A stretch of DNA of 9,218 nt. Origin: an uncultured Thermomicrobiales bacterium. GTDB taxonomy: Bacteria; Chloroflexota; Chloroflexia; Thermomicrobiales; Thermomicrobiaceae. Below, one piece after another: positions 1 through 5,838 of the stretch. The notes below the pieces were generated by a model. The model was not told the origin of the DNA, did no database searches, and saw nothing but the letters and a program-made list of their open reading frames with translations. The stretch covers positions 1 through 9,218 of the forward strand of contig CALAGB010000093.1 of NCBI GenBank assembly GCA_937891245.1, given 5' to 3'. The stretch's first letter is position 1. The number at the start of each line of letters is the position of its first letter. The position numbers and the translations under genes are program-made.

Positions 1-836
1 ACCTGATCGTCGATGATACGCCCGAAGCGGTTACGCTCTCCTCGTTCGATCCGGTACGACGCGAGATCGCGCGGCGTTCGCTCGCCAAGCTGATCCAGGA
101 TGGACGCATTCATCCAGCGCGGATCGAAGAGGTTGTCAACAAAACCCGGCTCGAAGTCGAGCAGATCATCCGAGAAGAGGGTGAGCGAGTCGCCTACGAG
201 GCGAATGTTCAAGGACTTCATCCTGATCTGATCAAGCTTCTGGGACGACTCAAGTACCGCACCAGCTACGGACAAAACGTGTTGCAACACTCACTCGAAG
301 TTTCGCAGATTGCTGGTGCACTGGCCGCCGAACTCGGCGCGGATTTCAATGTCTGCAAAACAGCCGCCCTGCTGCACGATATCGGCAAGGCGGTCGATCA
401 CGAAGTCGAAGGCCCACATGCTCTGATCGGCGCCGACATCGCCCGGCGGCTCGGGCGCTCGGCCAAAATCGTTCACGCGATTGCGGCCCATCATGGCGAA
501 GAAGAGCCACAGACGGTCGAAGCGTTCATCGTCGCGACGGCCGACTCGATCAGCGGCGCCCGGCCCGGCGCTCGGCGTGAAATGGTCGAGACGTACATCA
601 AGCGTCTCGAAGCGCTGGAAGGCGTGGCCAACTCGTTTGCCGGTGTGGAGAAGGCATACGCGATCCAGGCGGGTCGCGAGGTGCGCATTCTGGTGCAACC
701 CGAGAAAGTCGACGATCTGGCGGCGACCCGGCTCGCGCGCGATATCGTGCGCAAGATCCAGGAGTCGCTGGAGTATCCGGGACAGATCAAAGTCACGGTC
801 ATCCGCGAAACGCGCGTGGTCGATTACGCGCGCTAG
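1..836 (+). CDS. rny: Ribonuclease Y, C-terminal part (5' end outside the window)
   Basis: RNase Y is the membrane-anchored endoribonuclease that starts mRNA decay in many bacteria. The frame is open from base 3 with no stop, giving 277 residues of a protein usually a little over 500 long, so the N-terminal membrane helix, the coiled coil and the KH GxxG loop lie upstream. Visible first is the end of the KH domain (LIVDDTPEAVTLSSFDPVRR, residues 1-20), followed by the linker to the HD domain. The HD metal site is seen as H96 (LQHSLEV), the paired H125-D126 in LLHDIGKA, HH in AAHHGEEE and D in ATADSIS. The C-terminal segment (REVRILVQPEKVDD through VIRETRVVDYAR) is typical of the family. A start at 279 would remove the KH part and is not the real start. 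The call is secure; only the upstream portion is missing. Confidence 0.97.
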   Translation, partial: LIVDDTPEAVTLSSFDPVRREIARRSLAKLIQDGRIHPARIEEVVNKTRLEVEQIIREEGERVAYEANVQGLHPDLIKLLGRLKYRTSYGQNVLQHSLEVSQIAGALAAELGADFNVCKTAALLHDIGKAVDHEVEGPHALIGADIARRLGRSAKIVHAIAAHHGEEEPQTVEAFIVATADSISGARPGARREMVETYIKRLEALEGVANSFAGVEKAYAIQAGREVRILVQPEKVDDLAATRLARDIVRKIQESLEYPGQIKVTVIRETRVVDYAR

Positions 837-864
837 CGCAGACAAACAATTCACCTGAAGATGA

Positions 865-910
865 AAACACCGGGGCTCGGATAGGATAACGCCTTCCGAC
901 CCCGGTGTTT
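865..910 (+). terminator. Rho-independent-type terminator after rny
   Basis: A perfect 11-bp stem (AAACACCGGGG at 865-875 with CCCCGGTGTTT at 900-910) starts 28 bases after the rny stop codon. Inside it TCGGA (877-881) can pair with TCCGA (895-899). The 3' arm ends in TTT and is followed by CGCTTAA, so the U-tract is short. The 5' arm is A-rich, so it could also work from the other strand. It separates rny from the structured RNA and spoVS downstream. Confidence 0.75.
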
Positions 911-982
911 CGCTTAACTCACGCGTTTTTTCTACATCTTCCATGCAATTCAGCATATACCGAGTTGACGACCGCTTGAGGC

Positions 983-1225
983 TTGTGGTAACCCTTGCGA
1001 GGCTGCCCTGGTCGGAGCTGGGGCGGTTCGAGACAGCAAGCAGGACGACGACCAAAACCTGTTGCCCCTTGCAAGGACATCGCCTGAGCGATGTTTGGTT
1101 CCCTTGCTCGTCGCTGATCGCTGTTCTCGCGCGCGGTATCTATTGTTCGAAGGCTAGAGCGTTGGAGGTTCGTAGAGCGCAGAATCAGAGATACTCACGC
1201 ATGGGGGCAAGGAACGTTATTACGA
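983..1225 (+). ncRNA. Candidate structured RNA / spoVS leader with a four-way junction
   Basis: No convincing gene lies in 911-1264, but the stretch folds by eye into four helices that abut closely. P1 is 983-992 with 1216-1225 (10 bp, three G.U). P2 is CCTTGC 993-998 with GCAAGG 1071-1076, capped by GGGGC 1020-1024/GCCCC 1064-1068 and CAGG 1041-1044/CCTG 1058-1061. P3 is ACATCGC 1077-1083 with GCGATGT 1088-1094, closing a CTGA tetraloop. P4 is GTTCCCTTGC 1098-1107 with GCAAGGAAC 1207-1215 (one bulged C), containing GTATCT 1136-1141/AGATAC 1189-1194 and GCG 1131-1133/CGC 1198-1200. The G.U pairs in P1 would become A.C mismatches on the other strand, which favours + strand transcription. No terminator separates it from spoVS, so it is probably a 5' leader, though a separate RNA is possible. 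I see no 6S, SRP, tmRNA, RNase P, T-box or known riboswitch signature. The folding was done by hand, without energy calculation. Confidence 0.5.
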
Positions 1226-1230
1226 AGGGG

Positions 1231-1264
1231 AGGGCGGTACGCACCGCCTTCATGGAGGAGCAGG
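1231..1264 (+). promoter_or_regulatory. Hairpin and strong ribosome binding site before spoVS
   Basis: AGGGCGGT (1231-1238) pairs with ACCGCCTT (1243-1250) around an ACGC loop, with one G.U pair. Four bases later comes the Shine-Dalgarno sequence GGAGG (1254-1258), six bases before the ATG at 1265. In this fold the ribosome site is free. The 3' arm end CCTT (1247-1250) could instead pair with GAGG (1255-1258) and mask it, and that alternative cannot coexist with the hairpin. A role in translational control is an inference; the strong Shine-Dalgarno sequence fixes the spoVS start. Confidence 0.45.
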
Positions 1265-1714
1265 ATGGACCGGTTCTTCAGCAAACTCGACCTGCGGGAC
1301 ATCAAGATCGATCCCGACGCGAGCTTTCCACCGGATGAGGATGCCTACGCCGCAGGCGAGCAGCAACTGATCCACACCAATGGGACGGCCACCAGCAACG
1401 GTGTGGCCGAACACGAGGTCGAGACCACCGAAGTTCTGATCGAAGAGCACCGCAGCGAAGTGCTCAAAGTTTCGGCGCGTTCGCGCCCGAGCGCGGTCGC
1501 TGGGGCGATCGCCGGTGTCGTTCGCGAGGCAGGACGGGCCGAGGTGCAGGCCATCGGGGCCGGCGCGACCAATCAGGCCGTCAAGGCGGTCGCCATCGCG
1601 CGCGACTACCTCCTCGAAACCGGCATCGAAGCGATCTGCTTGCCGGCGTTCATCGATGTCCAGATCGACGAAGAAAATCGTACCGCTATCCGTCTGATTG
1701 TCGAGCCTCGCTAA
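1265..1714 (+). CDS. spoVS: SpoVS-family protein with N-terminal extension
   Basis: SpoVS is a small nucleic-acid-binding-fold (Alba-like) protein. In Bacillus its loss blocks sporulation at stage V, but homologues also occur in non-spore-forming phyla such as Deinococcus-Thermus and Chloroflexota. Residues 65-149 match the whole family (EVLKVSARSRPSAVAGAIAG, then the AIGAGATNQAVKAVAIAR block, ICLPAFIDVQID and the C-terminal RTAIRLIVEPR). The classical protein is about 86 residues and starts at the equivalent of E65. Here about 64 acidic, low-complexity residues precede it, probably disordered. The ATG at 1265 is chosen for its GGAGG six bases upstream. The codon for V66 is GTG (1460), so a short internal product is conceivable, but I see no good ribosome site for it. 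The gene stands alone between a structured leader and a strong terminator. The family call is firm; the cellular role here is unknown. Confidence 0.93.
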   Translation: MDRFFSKLDLRDIKIDPDASFPPDEDAYAAGEQQLIHTNGTATSNGVAEHEVETTEVLIEEHRSEVLKVSARSRPSAVAGAIAGVVREAGRAEVQAIGAGATNQAVKAVAIARDYLLETGIEAICLPAFIDVQIDEENRTAIRLIVEPR

Positions 1715-1736
1715 CGCTCCGTTCTACGGACGATCC

Positions 1737-1769
1737 AAGCGCTGCCATAATAGGCAGCGCTTTTTGTTT
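1737..1769 (+). terminator. Intrinsic terminator after spoVS
   Basis: AAGCGCTGCC (1737-1746) pairs perfectly with GGCAGCGCTT (1753-1762) around the six-base loop ATAATA, followed by TTTTTGTTT (1761-1769). It begins 22 bases after the spoVS stop codon and is a textbook Rho-independent terminator. Confidence 0.93.
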
Positions 1770-1787
1770 GCCTGTTCGAGGCGTGTG

Positions 1788-1816
1788 GTCGTACGGTACC
1801 GTTGTGCCCGTACGGC
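1788..1816 (+). other. Inverted repeat upstream of the PHP gene
   Basis: GTCGTACGG (1788-1796) can pair with CCGTACGGC (1808-1816), nine pairs with one T.G, around an 11-base loop. The arms are near-palindromic themselves (CGTACG). It lies between the spoVS terminator and the PHP gene start, where that gene's promoter must be, so it could be an operator or a 5' leader hairpin. I find no clear -35/-10 pair here. The function is unassigned. Confidence 0.35.
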
Positions 1817-1855
1817 CTGTTGTGGAATAAGCGCCGTGCGCGTTGAGCAATCGAG

Positions 1856-2728
1856 ATGGGGTACCAGATGACCAACCAGCGCGAACGCGGACGCTCACGA
1901 ATCGATCTGCACCTGCACAGCACCGCCTCCGACGGCACAACCCCGCCATCCGGCGTCGTGGAACTGGCCGCCGCGCATGGACTCCGCTCAATCGCGTTGA
2001 CCGATCACGACTCGACGTCTGGCATCGCCGAAGCGCGTGAGGCCGGTTCTCGGATTGGCGTCGAGGTGATTGCCGGTATCGAGCTGAGCACTGCCGTGAA
2101 GCGCGGCGAACTGCACATGCTCGGCTACTTGATTGATCCGGAAAACGAGATCCTTCGCGAGCGGCTCCAGCGCTTTCGCGATTCGCGCGAACGACGTGCT
2201 GAGACGATGGTCGATCGTCTCCGTGAAGCCGGAATCCCGATCACGCTGGAGCGTGTCCTCGACCTGGCAGCCGGAGGATCGATCGGTCGACCGCACGTGG
2301 CGCGTGCGCTGGTAGAGGCCGGTCAGGCAACGTCGGTGTCGGACGCCTTCGAGCGGTATCTGGTTCGTGGCAAGGTTGGCTACGTGCCTCATTTGCGTCC
2401 TTCACCAGCTGACGCGATCGAATTCATTCATGCGGCACATGGTGTCGCGGTGCTGGCCCATCCCTATTCGACGCGTGACGTTGAGACGACCGTTTCTGAA
2501 CTCGCCGGCGCCGGACTCGACGGTCTAGAAGTCTTCTACAGCCTGTACAATGACGAACAACAAGCGTTTCTGGCGATGCTTGCCGACCAACACGACCTGG
2601 TTCCGACCGGCGGAAGCGATTTTCATGGGACTGGCGAGCGCGAAGGGCACGAGATCGGCTCGGCCAACGTGCCCGACGAGACCATCGATCGCTTGCGACG
2701 CGTGGTGGCCGCGCGGCGTTGCTCGTGA
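1856..2728 (+). CDS. PHP-domain phosphoesterase, RNase AM / YciV (TrpH) type
   Basis: The 290-residue product has the full set of PHP metal-site motifs. They are H19-x-H21 in DLHLHSTASDG, D50-H51 in LTDHDSTSG, E76 in AGIELS, H147 in GRPHVAR, H202 in LAHPYS, and D255 with H257 in TGGSDFHG. The overall order and length match the TrpH/YciV group. Characterised members remove the 3' phosphate from nucleoside 3',5'-bisphosphates (Chromobacterium) or trim RNA 5' ends, including those of ribosomal RNAs (E. coli RNase AM, gene rnm). Either activity is plausible here, in the cytoplasm, and the RNA-processing neighbours fit. The start is uncertain: the ATG at 1856 lacks a clear ribosome site, and the in-frame ATG at 1868 has GGGG six bases upstream and would lose only four residues. 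The gene lies 86 bases past the spoVS terminator and so needs its own promoter. No inactivating change is seen. Confidence 0.9.
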   Translation: MGYQMTNQRERGRSRIDLHLHSTASDGTTPPSGVVELAAAHGLRSIALTDHDSTSGIAEAREAGSRIGVEVIAGIELSTAVKRGELHMLGYLIDPENEILRERLQRFRDSRERRAETMVDRLREAGIPITLERVLDLAAGGSIGRPHVARALVEAGQATSVSDAFERYLVRGKVGYVPHLRPSPADAIEFIHAAHGVAVLAHPYSTRDVETTVSELAGAGLDGLEVFYSLYNDEQQAFLAMLADQHDLVPTGGSDFHGTGEREGHEIGSANVPDETIDRLRRVVAARRCS

Positions 2729-2781
2729 TAAACCGCCGAATCGGACCGGCATGGCTGGCCTGATCTTCAAGGGTGTCTTCG

Positions 2782-3912
2782 ATGCCTGAGCCCCTATTGC
2801 GGGATCCAAAGCTCAATCCCGTTCTCTCCCGCGTGTTGCGATACACCGGGCTTGTCATCGGCATCGCCGGAGGCTGGGAAATCGGTGCGTACCTGCAGCC
2901 GAACGATGCGTCGAGCGAGTTTAAGGGCTATACGCTCCTCTTCGCGGCTGGGTTTGGCGCGCTCCTTTTTCTTGTCACGCCATACTTTACGGTCGGATTT
3001 TTCAAGTGGTTGCATCGTGAAATCCGCCGTCTCTCGGCGATCGACCTGATCGCGATCGCCGTGGCGTTCTTGATTGGTGGGATCGTCGCCGCCCTCCTCG
3101 CCTGGCCGATTTCGCTCCTGCCCGATCCGTACGGTTCCATTCTTCCGGCAATTGCCGCGATCGTGATCTGCTGCCTCGCCGTGCTTGGGATGATTACGAA
3201 TAAGCGCGAATTTCAGGCGCTCATCGGTCTTAATCGTGCCCAGCGAGAGCGCGACGAGCCCGCGCCGGTGGAGACCACGACGCCGAACGCAGCGGTCAGC
3301 GCTCCGGGCCACGGCATTCTGCTCGATACGAGCGTCATCATCGACGGCCGCATCGTCGATCTTGCTCAAACCGGGATTCTGATGGTCGATCTGGTCGTTC
3401 CGCATTTCGTCCTGCACGAATTGCAACTCGTGGCCGATTCGTCCGATCCCTCCCGACGGGATCGTGGGAAGCGTGGGCTCGAGGTGCTCGAACGCCTGCG
3501 CCAGGCACCCGATGTTCGGCTCGAAATCAACGAGCTTGATTCGCCCGAAGACAACGATGTGGATGCGAAACTGGTGCGGATCGCGCGACGGCATAATTAC
3601 TGGATCATGACCGGCGATTCGAACCTCGAGCGCGTCGCGGAGTTGCAGGAAGTGCGCGTGATCAACATTCACCAGCTGGCGCACGTCCTTCGGCCGCCGC
3701 TGGTCCCCGGCGAACTCATGTCACTCAAGATCGTGCAGCCCGGCCGTGAGTTCGGACAGGGCGTCGGTTTTCTGTCGGACGGCACAATGGTCGTGGTGGA
3801 AGCCGGCAAGGGCCTCGTCGGACAGGACGTCAACGTTGTCGTCACGCGGACGTTGCAAACCGGTGCGGGGCGCATGGCGTTCGCGCAACTGGTTGAGGCG
3901 GAGCCGGCCTGA
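2782..3912 (+). CDS. Membrane-bound PIN-TRAM protein, YacL family
   Basis: From the ATG at 2782 the product has 376 residues. The N-terminal third has four hydrophobic segments (about 22-38, 50-69, 87-113 and 119-138). After a polar linker (about 140-175) comes a PIN nuclease-fold domain with the expected acidic residues: D182 in LLDTSVIIDGRI, E213 in VLHELQ, D261 in NDVDAKL and D279 in TGDSNLERVA. A TRAM domain, a predicted RNA-binding beta-barrel, covers about 310-370 (GELMSLKIVQPGREFGQGVG onward). This is the architecture of Bacillus YacL. The PIN acids are intact, so RNase activity is possible, but the substrate is unknown. The ATG is preceded by AAGGGTG at a good distance; a GTG nine bases upstream (2773) is the only other in-frame start. 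The stop overlaps the ispD start (TGATG), so the two are probably translationally coupled. The yacL-ispD-ispF order is also found in Firmicutes. Confidence 0.92.
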   Translation: MPEPLLRDPKLNPVLSRVLRYTGLVIGIAGGWEIGAYLQPNDASSEFKGYTLLFAAGFGALLFLVTPYFTVGFFKWLHREIRRLSAIDLIAIAVAFLIGGIVAALLAWPISLLPDPYGSILPAIAAIVICCLAVLGMITNKREFQALIGLNRAQRERDEPAPVETTTPNAAVSAPGHGILLDTSVIIDGRIVDLAQTGILMVDLVVPHFVLHELQLVADSSDPSRRDRGKRGLEVLERLRQAPDVRLEINELDSPEDNDVDAKLVRIARRHNYWIMTGDSNLERVAELQEVRVINIHQLAHVLRPPLVPGELMSLKIVQPGREFGQGVGFLSDGTMVVVEAGKGLVGQDVNVVVTRTLQTGAGRMAFAQLVEAEPA

Positions 3913-4589
3913 TGCACTGTGGAGCGGTACTCGTGGCGGCCGGCCGCAGCGCGCGGATGGGATTCGACAAGATTCTTGCAACGCTCGATGATCGGCCGGT
4001 GCTCACGTATTCACTCGAACTGCTGGAGTCGATAGAAGCGATCTCCGAAGTGGTTGTCGTGACGTCGTCAGAGAAGCTCGAACCGGTGCAACGGCTTATC
4101 GCGAACCGACCGAATATGTGCGTCTGTCTTGGCGGTGATTCACGCCAGGAATCGGTTGAACACGGTGTGGCTGCGTTAACCCCGGCAGTCGACCTTGTCC
4201 TTATCCATGATGCCGCGCGCCCGTTGGCAACCGCGGTCATGATGACCGAAGGGATTCGCTTGAGTGAGGCGACCGGTGCGGCCATCGCTGCCATCCCGGT
4301 GACGGACACGATCAAGCTGCTTGCCGCCGACGGCAGCGTGGAGCAAACACCCGAACGCGCGCGACTCTATGCCGCACAGACGCCGCAGATCTTCCGGCGC
4401 GATTGGCTGGAAGCGAGCTATGCACGGCTGCACGAGAGCGACGATCCGCCGTTGGTGACGGACGAGGCAAGCCTGCTCGAATGGGCCGGTTATCGCGTTC
4501 ACATCTTCCCTGGTGATCCGCGCAACATCAAGCTGACCAACCCACTCGATCTCACTCTCGCCGAAGCGCTGTTGCGGGGTGCACCATGA
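3912..4589 (+). CDS. ispD: 2-C-methyl-D-erythritol 4-phosphate cytidylyltransferase
   Basis: IspD joins CTP to MEP to give CDP-methylerythritol, the third step of the non-mevalonate isoprenoid pathway in the cytoplasm. The 225-residue product has normal length and all signature motifs. These are the nucleotide-binding loop AAGRSARMG with K20 (residues 9-20), GGDSRQESV (74-82), HDAARP (99-104), the PVTDTIK segment, TPQIF (157-161), VTDEA, and GDPRNIKLT (201-209). The ATG shares one base with the stop of the upstream PIN-TRAM gene, and its own stop overlaps the ispF ATG (ATGA), which indicates a co-transcribed, coupled set. Nothing looks abnormal. Confidence 0.97.
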   Translation: MHCGAVLVAAGRSARMGFDKILATLDDRPVLTYSLELLESIEAISEVVVVTSSEKLEPVQRLIANRPNMCVCLGGDSRQESVEHGVAALTPAVDLVLIHDAARPLATAVMMTEGIRLSEATGAAIAAIPVTDTIKLLAADGSVEQTPERARLYAAQTPQIFRRDWLEASYARLHESDDPPLVTDEASLLEWAGYRVHIFPGDPRNIKLTNPLDLTLAEALLRGAP

Positions 4590-5068
4590 CCCGAGTCGGT
4601 CTGGGCTATGATGTCCATCGCTTCGTCAGCGACCGGCCGCTCGTGCTCGGTGGCATCACGCTTCCGTGGTCGCAGGGTCTCGAAGGGCATTCCGACGCCG
4701 ACGTGCTGACGCACGCAATCATGGACGCTCTGCTTGGTGCCGCCGGACTTGGCGATATCGGAGTGCATTTCCCGCCATCGGACGAGCAATGGCGCGATGC
4801 ACGCAGCCTTGATCTGCTCGTGATCGTGCGCGATCTCTTGCCCGACGGCTGGTCGATCGAGAATATCGACGCGACGATTCTGGCCGAAGCGCCGAAAATC
4901 GGCCCATACCGGGAGGCGATGTGCGCGGCGCTGGCCGGTGCGTTGGGGATCGCTCCCGAGCGGGTCAATATTAAAGCGACGACGAATGAACAAATGGGGT
5001 TTGTCGGGCGGGGCGAGGGGATCGCGGCGCTGGCGAGTGCTGCGTTGCGGCCGCCCGGGGAGGGATAG
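4586..5068 (+). CDS. ispF: 2-C-methyl-D-erythritol 2,4-cyclodiphosphate synthase
   Basis: IspF cyclises CDP-methylerythritol 2-phosphate to MEcPP with release of CMP, the fifth step of the MEP pathway; family members work as trimers. The 160-residue product has normal length. The metal ligands are present as D9 and H11 in GLGYDVHRF and H43 in DADVLTHAIMDALLGA. GLGDIGVHFP, the substrate-binding LAEAPKIGPY stretch and the C-terminal IKATTNEQMGFVGRGEGIAA block are all intact. The start overlaps the ispD stop by four bases. The intervening kinase gene ispE is not in this window. The last few residues (RPPGEG) are an ordinary variable tail. Confidence 0.97.
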   Translation: MTRVGLGYDVHRFVSDRPLVLGGITLPWSQGLEGHSDADVLTHAIMDALLGAAGLGDIGVHFPPSDEQWRDARSLDLLVIVRDLLPDGWSIENIDATILAEAPKIGPYREAMCAALAGALGIAPERVNIKATTNEQMGFVGRGEGIAALASAALRPPGEG

Positions 5069-5077
5069 GAGCGCGAG

Positions 5078-5530
5078 ATGCGAATACTGCTCCAGCGTGT
5101 GCGCGAAGCCGCGGTGCGCGTCGATGGAAACGTCATTGGCGAGATCGGGCAGGGTCTACTGCTCTTCGTCGGGGTCGAACATGATGACACGGACGACGAT
5201 GCGGCCTTCCTGGCGAATAAGGTCATCAACCTGCGTATCTTCGAAGATGACGCCGGCAAGATGAATCGTTCGGCGCTCGATCTTGGGTTGGAAGCGCTCG
5301 TTGTCTCGCAGTTCACCCTCTACGCCGATATGCGCAAAGGTCGGCGCCCCAGCTTCATTAAAGCAGCGTTACCGGACGTCGCGAGCCCGCTGGTGGAGCG
5401 CGTGGCAGAAGAGTTGCGGAGTGCTGGAGTCAGGGTTGCAACCGGTGAATTTGGCGCGAACATGCAGGTTTCGTTAATCAACGACGGGCCGGTGACAATC
5501 TGGCTCGACACCGCCGACCTTCGCAAGTAA
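5078..5530 (+). CDS. dtd: D-aminoacyl-tRNA deacylase
   Basis: DTD hydrolyses D-amino acids (and glycine mischarged on tRNA-Ala) from tRNA, protecting translation from the wrong stereoisomer. The 150-residue product is of family length and starts with the usual MRILLQRVREAAV. The active-site motif SQFTLYAD is at residues 77-84 (T80 at the catalytic position) and GRRPSF at 88-93. The Gly-cisPro motif that excludes L-aminoacyl groups is NDGPVT, with G137-P138. The gene follows ispF by nine bases and has AGGAG at 5067-5071, six bases before the ATG, so it is the last gene of the run that begins with the PIN-TRAM protein. No terminator is evident after it. Confidence 0.97.
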   Translation: MRILLQRVREAAVRVDGNVIGEIGQGLLLFVGVEHDDTDDDAAFLANKVINLRIFEDDAGKMNRSALDLGLEALVVSQFTLYADMRKGRRPSFIKAALPDVASPLVERVAEELRSAGVRVATGEFGANMQVSLINDGPVTIWLDTADLRK

Positions 5531-5838
5531 CCGGCTGGCGTTTCCCGCGTTTTACTCTCGTACGTACAATGCCTGCGTTGTCGTCAACGAGAATGAACAG
5601 GGCGACGCGTCGCGACTGTACGGACGCGCACGCCGGCGCTGCTCACAGGCACCGAGCATCGTTCGTTTCCGCCGAGGTTACCGTCAATCCATTCAGGACT
5701 TCTGGGTTAATCTGACATACGGTACCGGTGGTAGACTCGAATTGCGCGTTGAGGCGTCTTACGGCAATTTGAAGCCGGAGATCTGTCCGTCGTAGCGCTC
5801 GCAAGAGCCGTTTGCGACTAAGTCGGCTGGGAGGACCA
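5531..5838 (+). other. Gene-free stretch between dtd and the zinc-ribbon gene
   Basis: About 300 bases with no convincing gene or terminator. Signals seen: a TACAAT hexamer (5565-5570) that would make a good -10 but has no good -35 at the right distance; a CGTTG-TCGT-CAACG hairpin (about 5575-5588); a 12-base perfect palindrome GCGACGCGTCGC (5602-5613); CTGACA (5712-5717) and TAGACT (5732-5737), only 14 bases apart and so a poor promoter pair; and a small GCTC-GCAA-GAGC hairpin (5797-5808) close to the ribosome site of the next gene. The promoter of the downstream gene should be here but cannot be fixed by eye. Confidence 0.3.

Noticed and set aside
965..994. TTGACG with a TAACCC-like hexamer as a promoter for the RNA
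   Set aside because: The -10 match is poor, and transcription would start near position 1000, inside helix P2, contradicting the folded RNA. A TATACC at 956-961 fits the position better but has no good -35, so no promoter is annotated.
291..1055. Long open frame on the minus strand opposite rny (254 codons)
   Set aside because: It lies antisense to an unmistakable RNase Y, runs through the terminator and the structured RNA, and its translation resembles no protein; it is a by-product of high-GC codon use.
1224..1251. Possible T-box element (AGGGCGGTACGCACCGCC resembles AGGGTGGTACCGCG)
   Set aside because: The TGGN bulge that pairs with the tRNA end is not present, no specifier loop is seen, and the gene downstream is not linked to amino acids or tRNA charging.
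943..1338. Open frame of 131 codons on the + strand over the structured RNA
   Set aside because: Its translation is low in protein-like character, it has no ribosome site, and it overlaps the start of spoVS, which is certain.
3325..3621. PIN domain as part of a toxin-antitoxin pair
   Set aside because: The domain is fused to four membrane helices and a TRAM domain and lies in a conserved housekeeping neighbourhood with ispD and ispF; no antitoxin gene is present.
2794..3684. 296-codon minus-strand frame opposite the PIN-TRAM gene
   Set aside because: The sense strand encodes a complete PIN-TRAM protein with catalytic residues; the antisense translation is rich in His/Asp/Arg as expected of a shadow frame.
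4606..5316. 236-codon minus-strand frame opposite ispF and dtd
   Set aside because: It spans two genuine genes on the other strand, and its Ser/Arg/Pro-rich translation is typical of a shadow.
5712..5737. CTGACA and TAGACT as a sigma-70-type promoter of the zinc-ribbon gene
   Set aside because: The spacer is only 14 bases, too short for a normal promoter.
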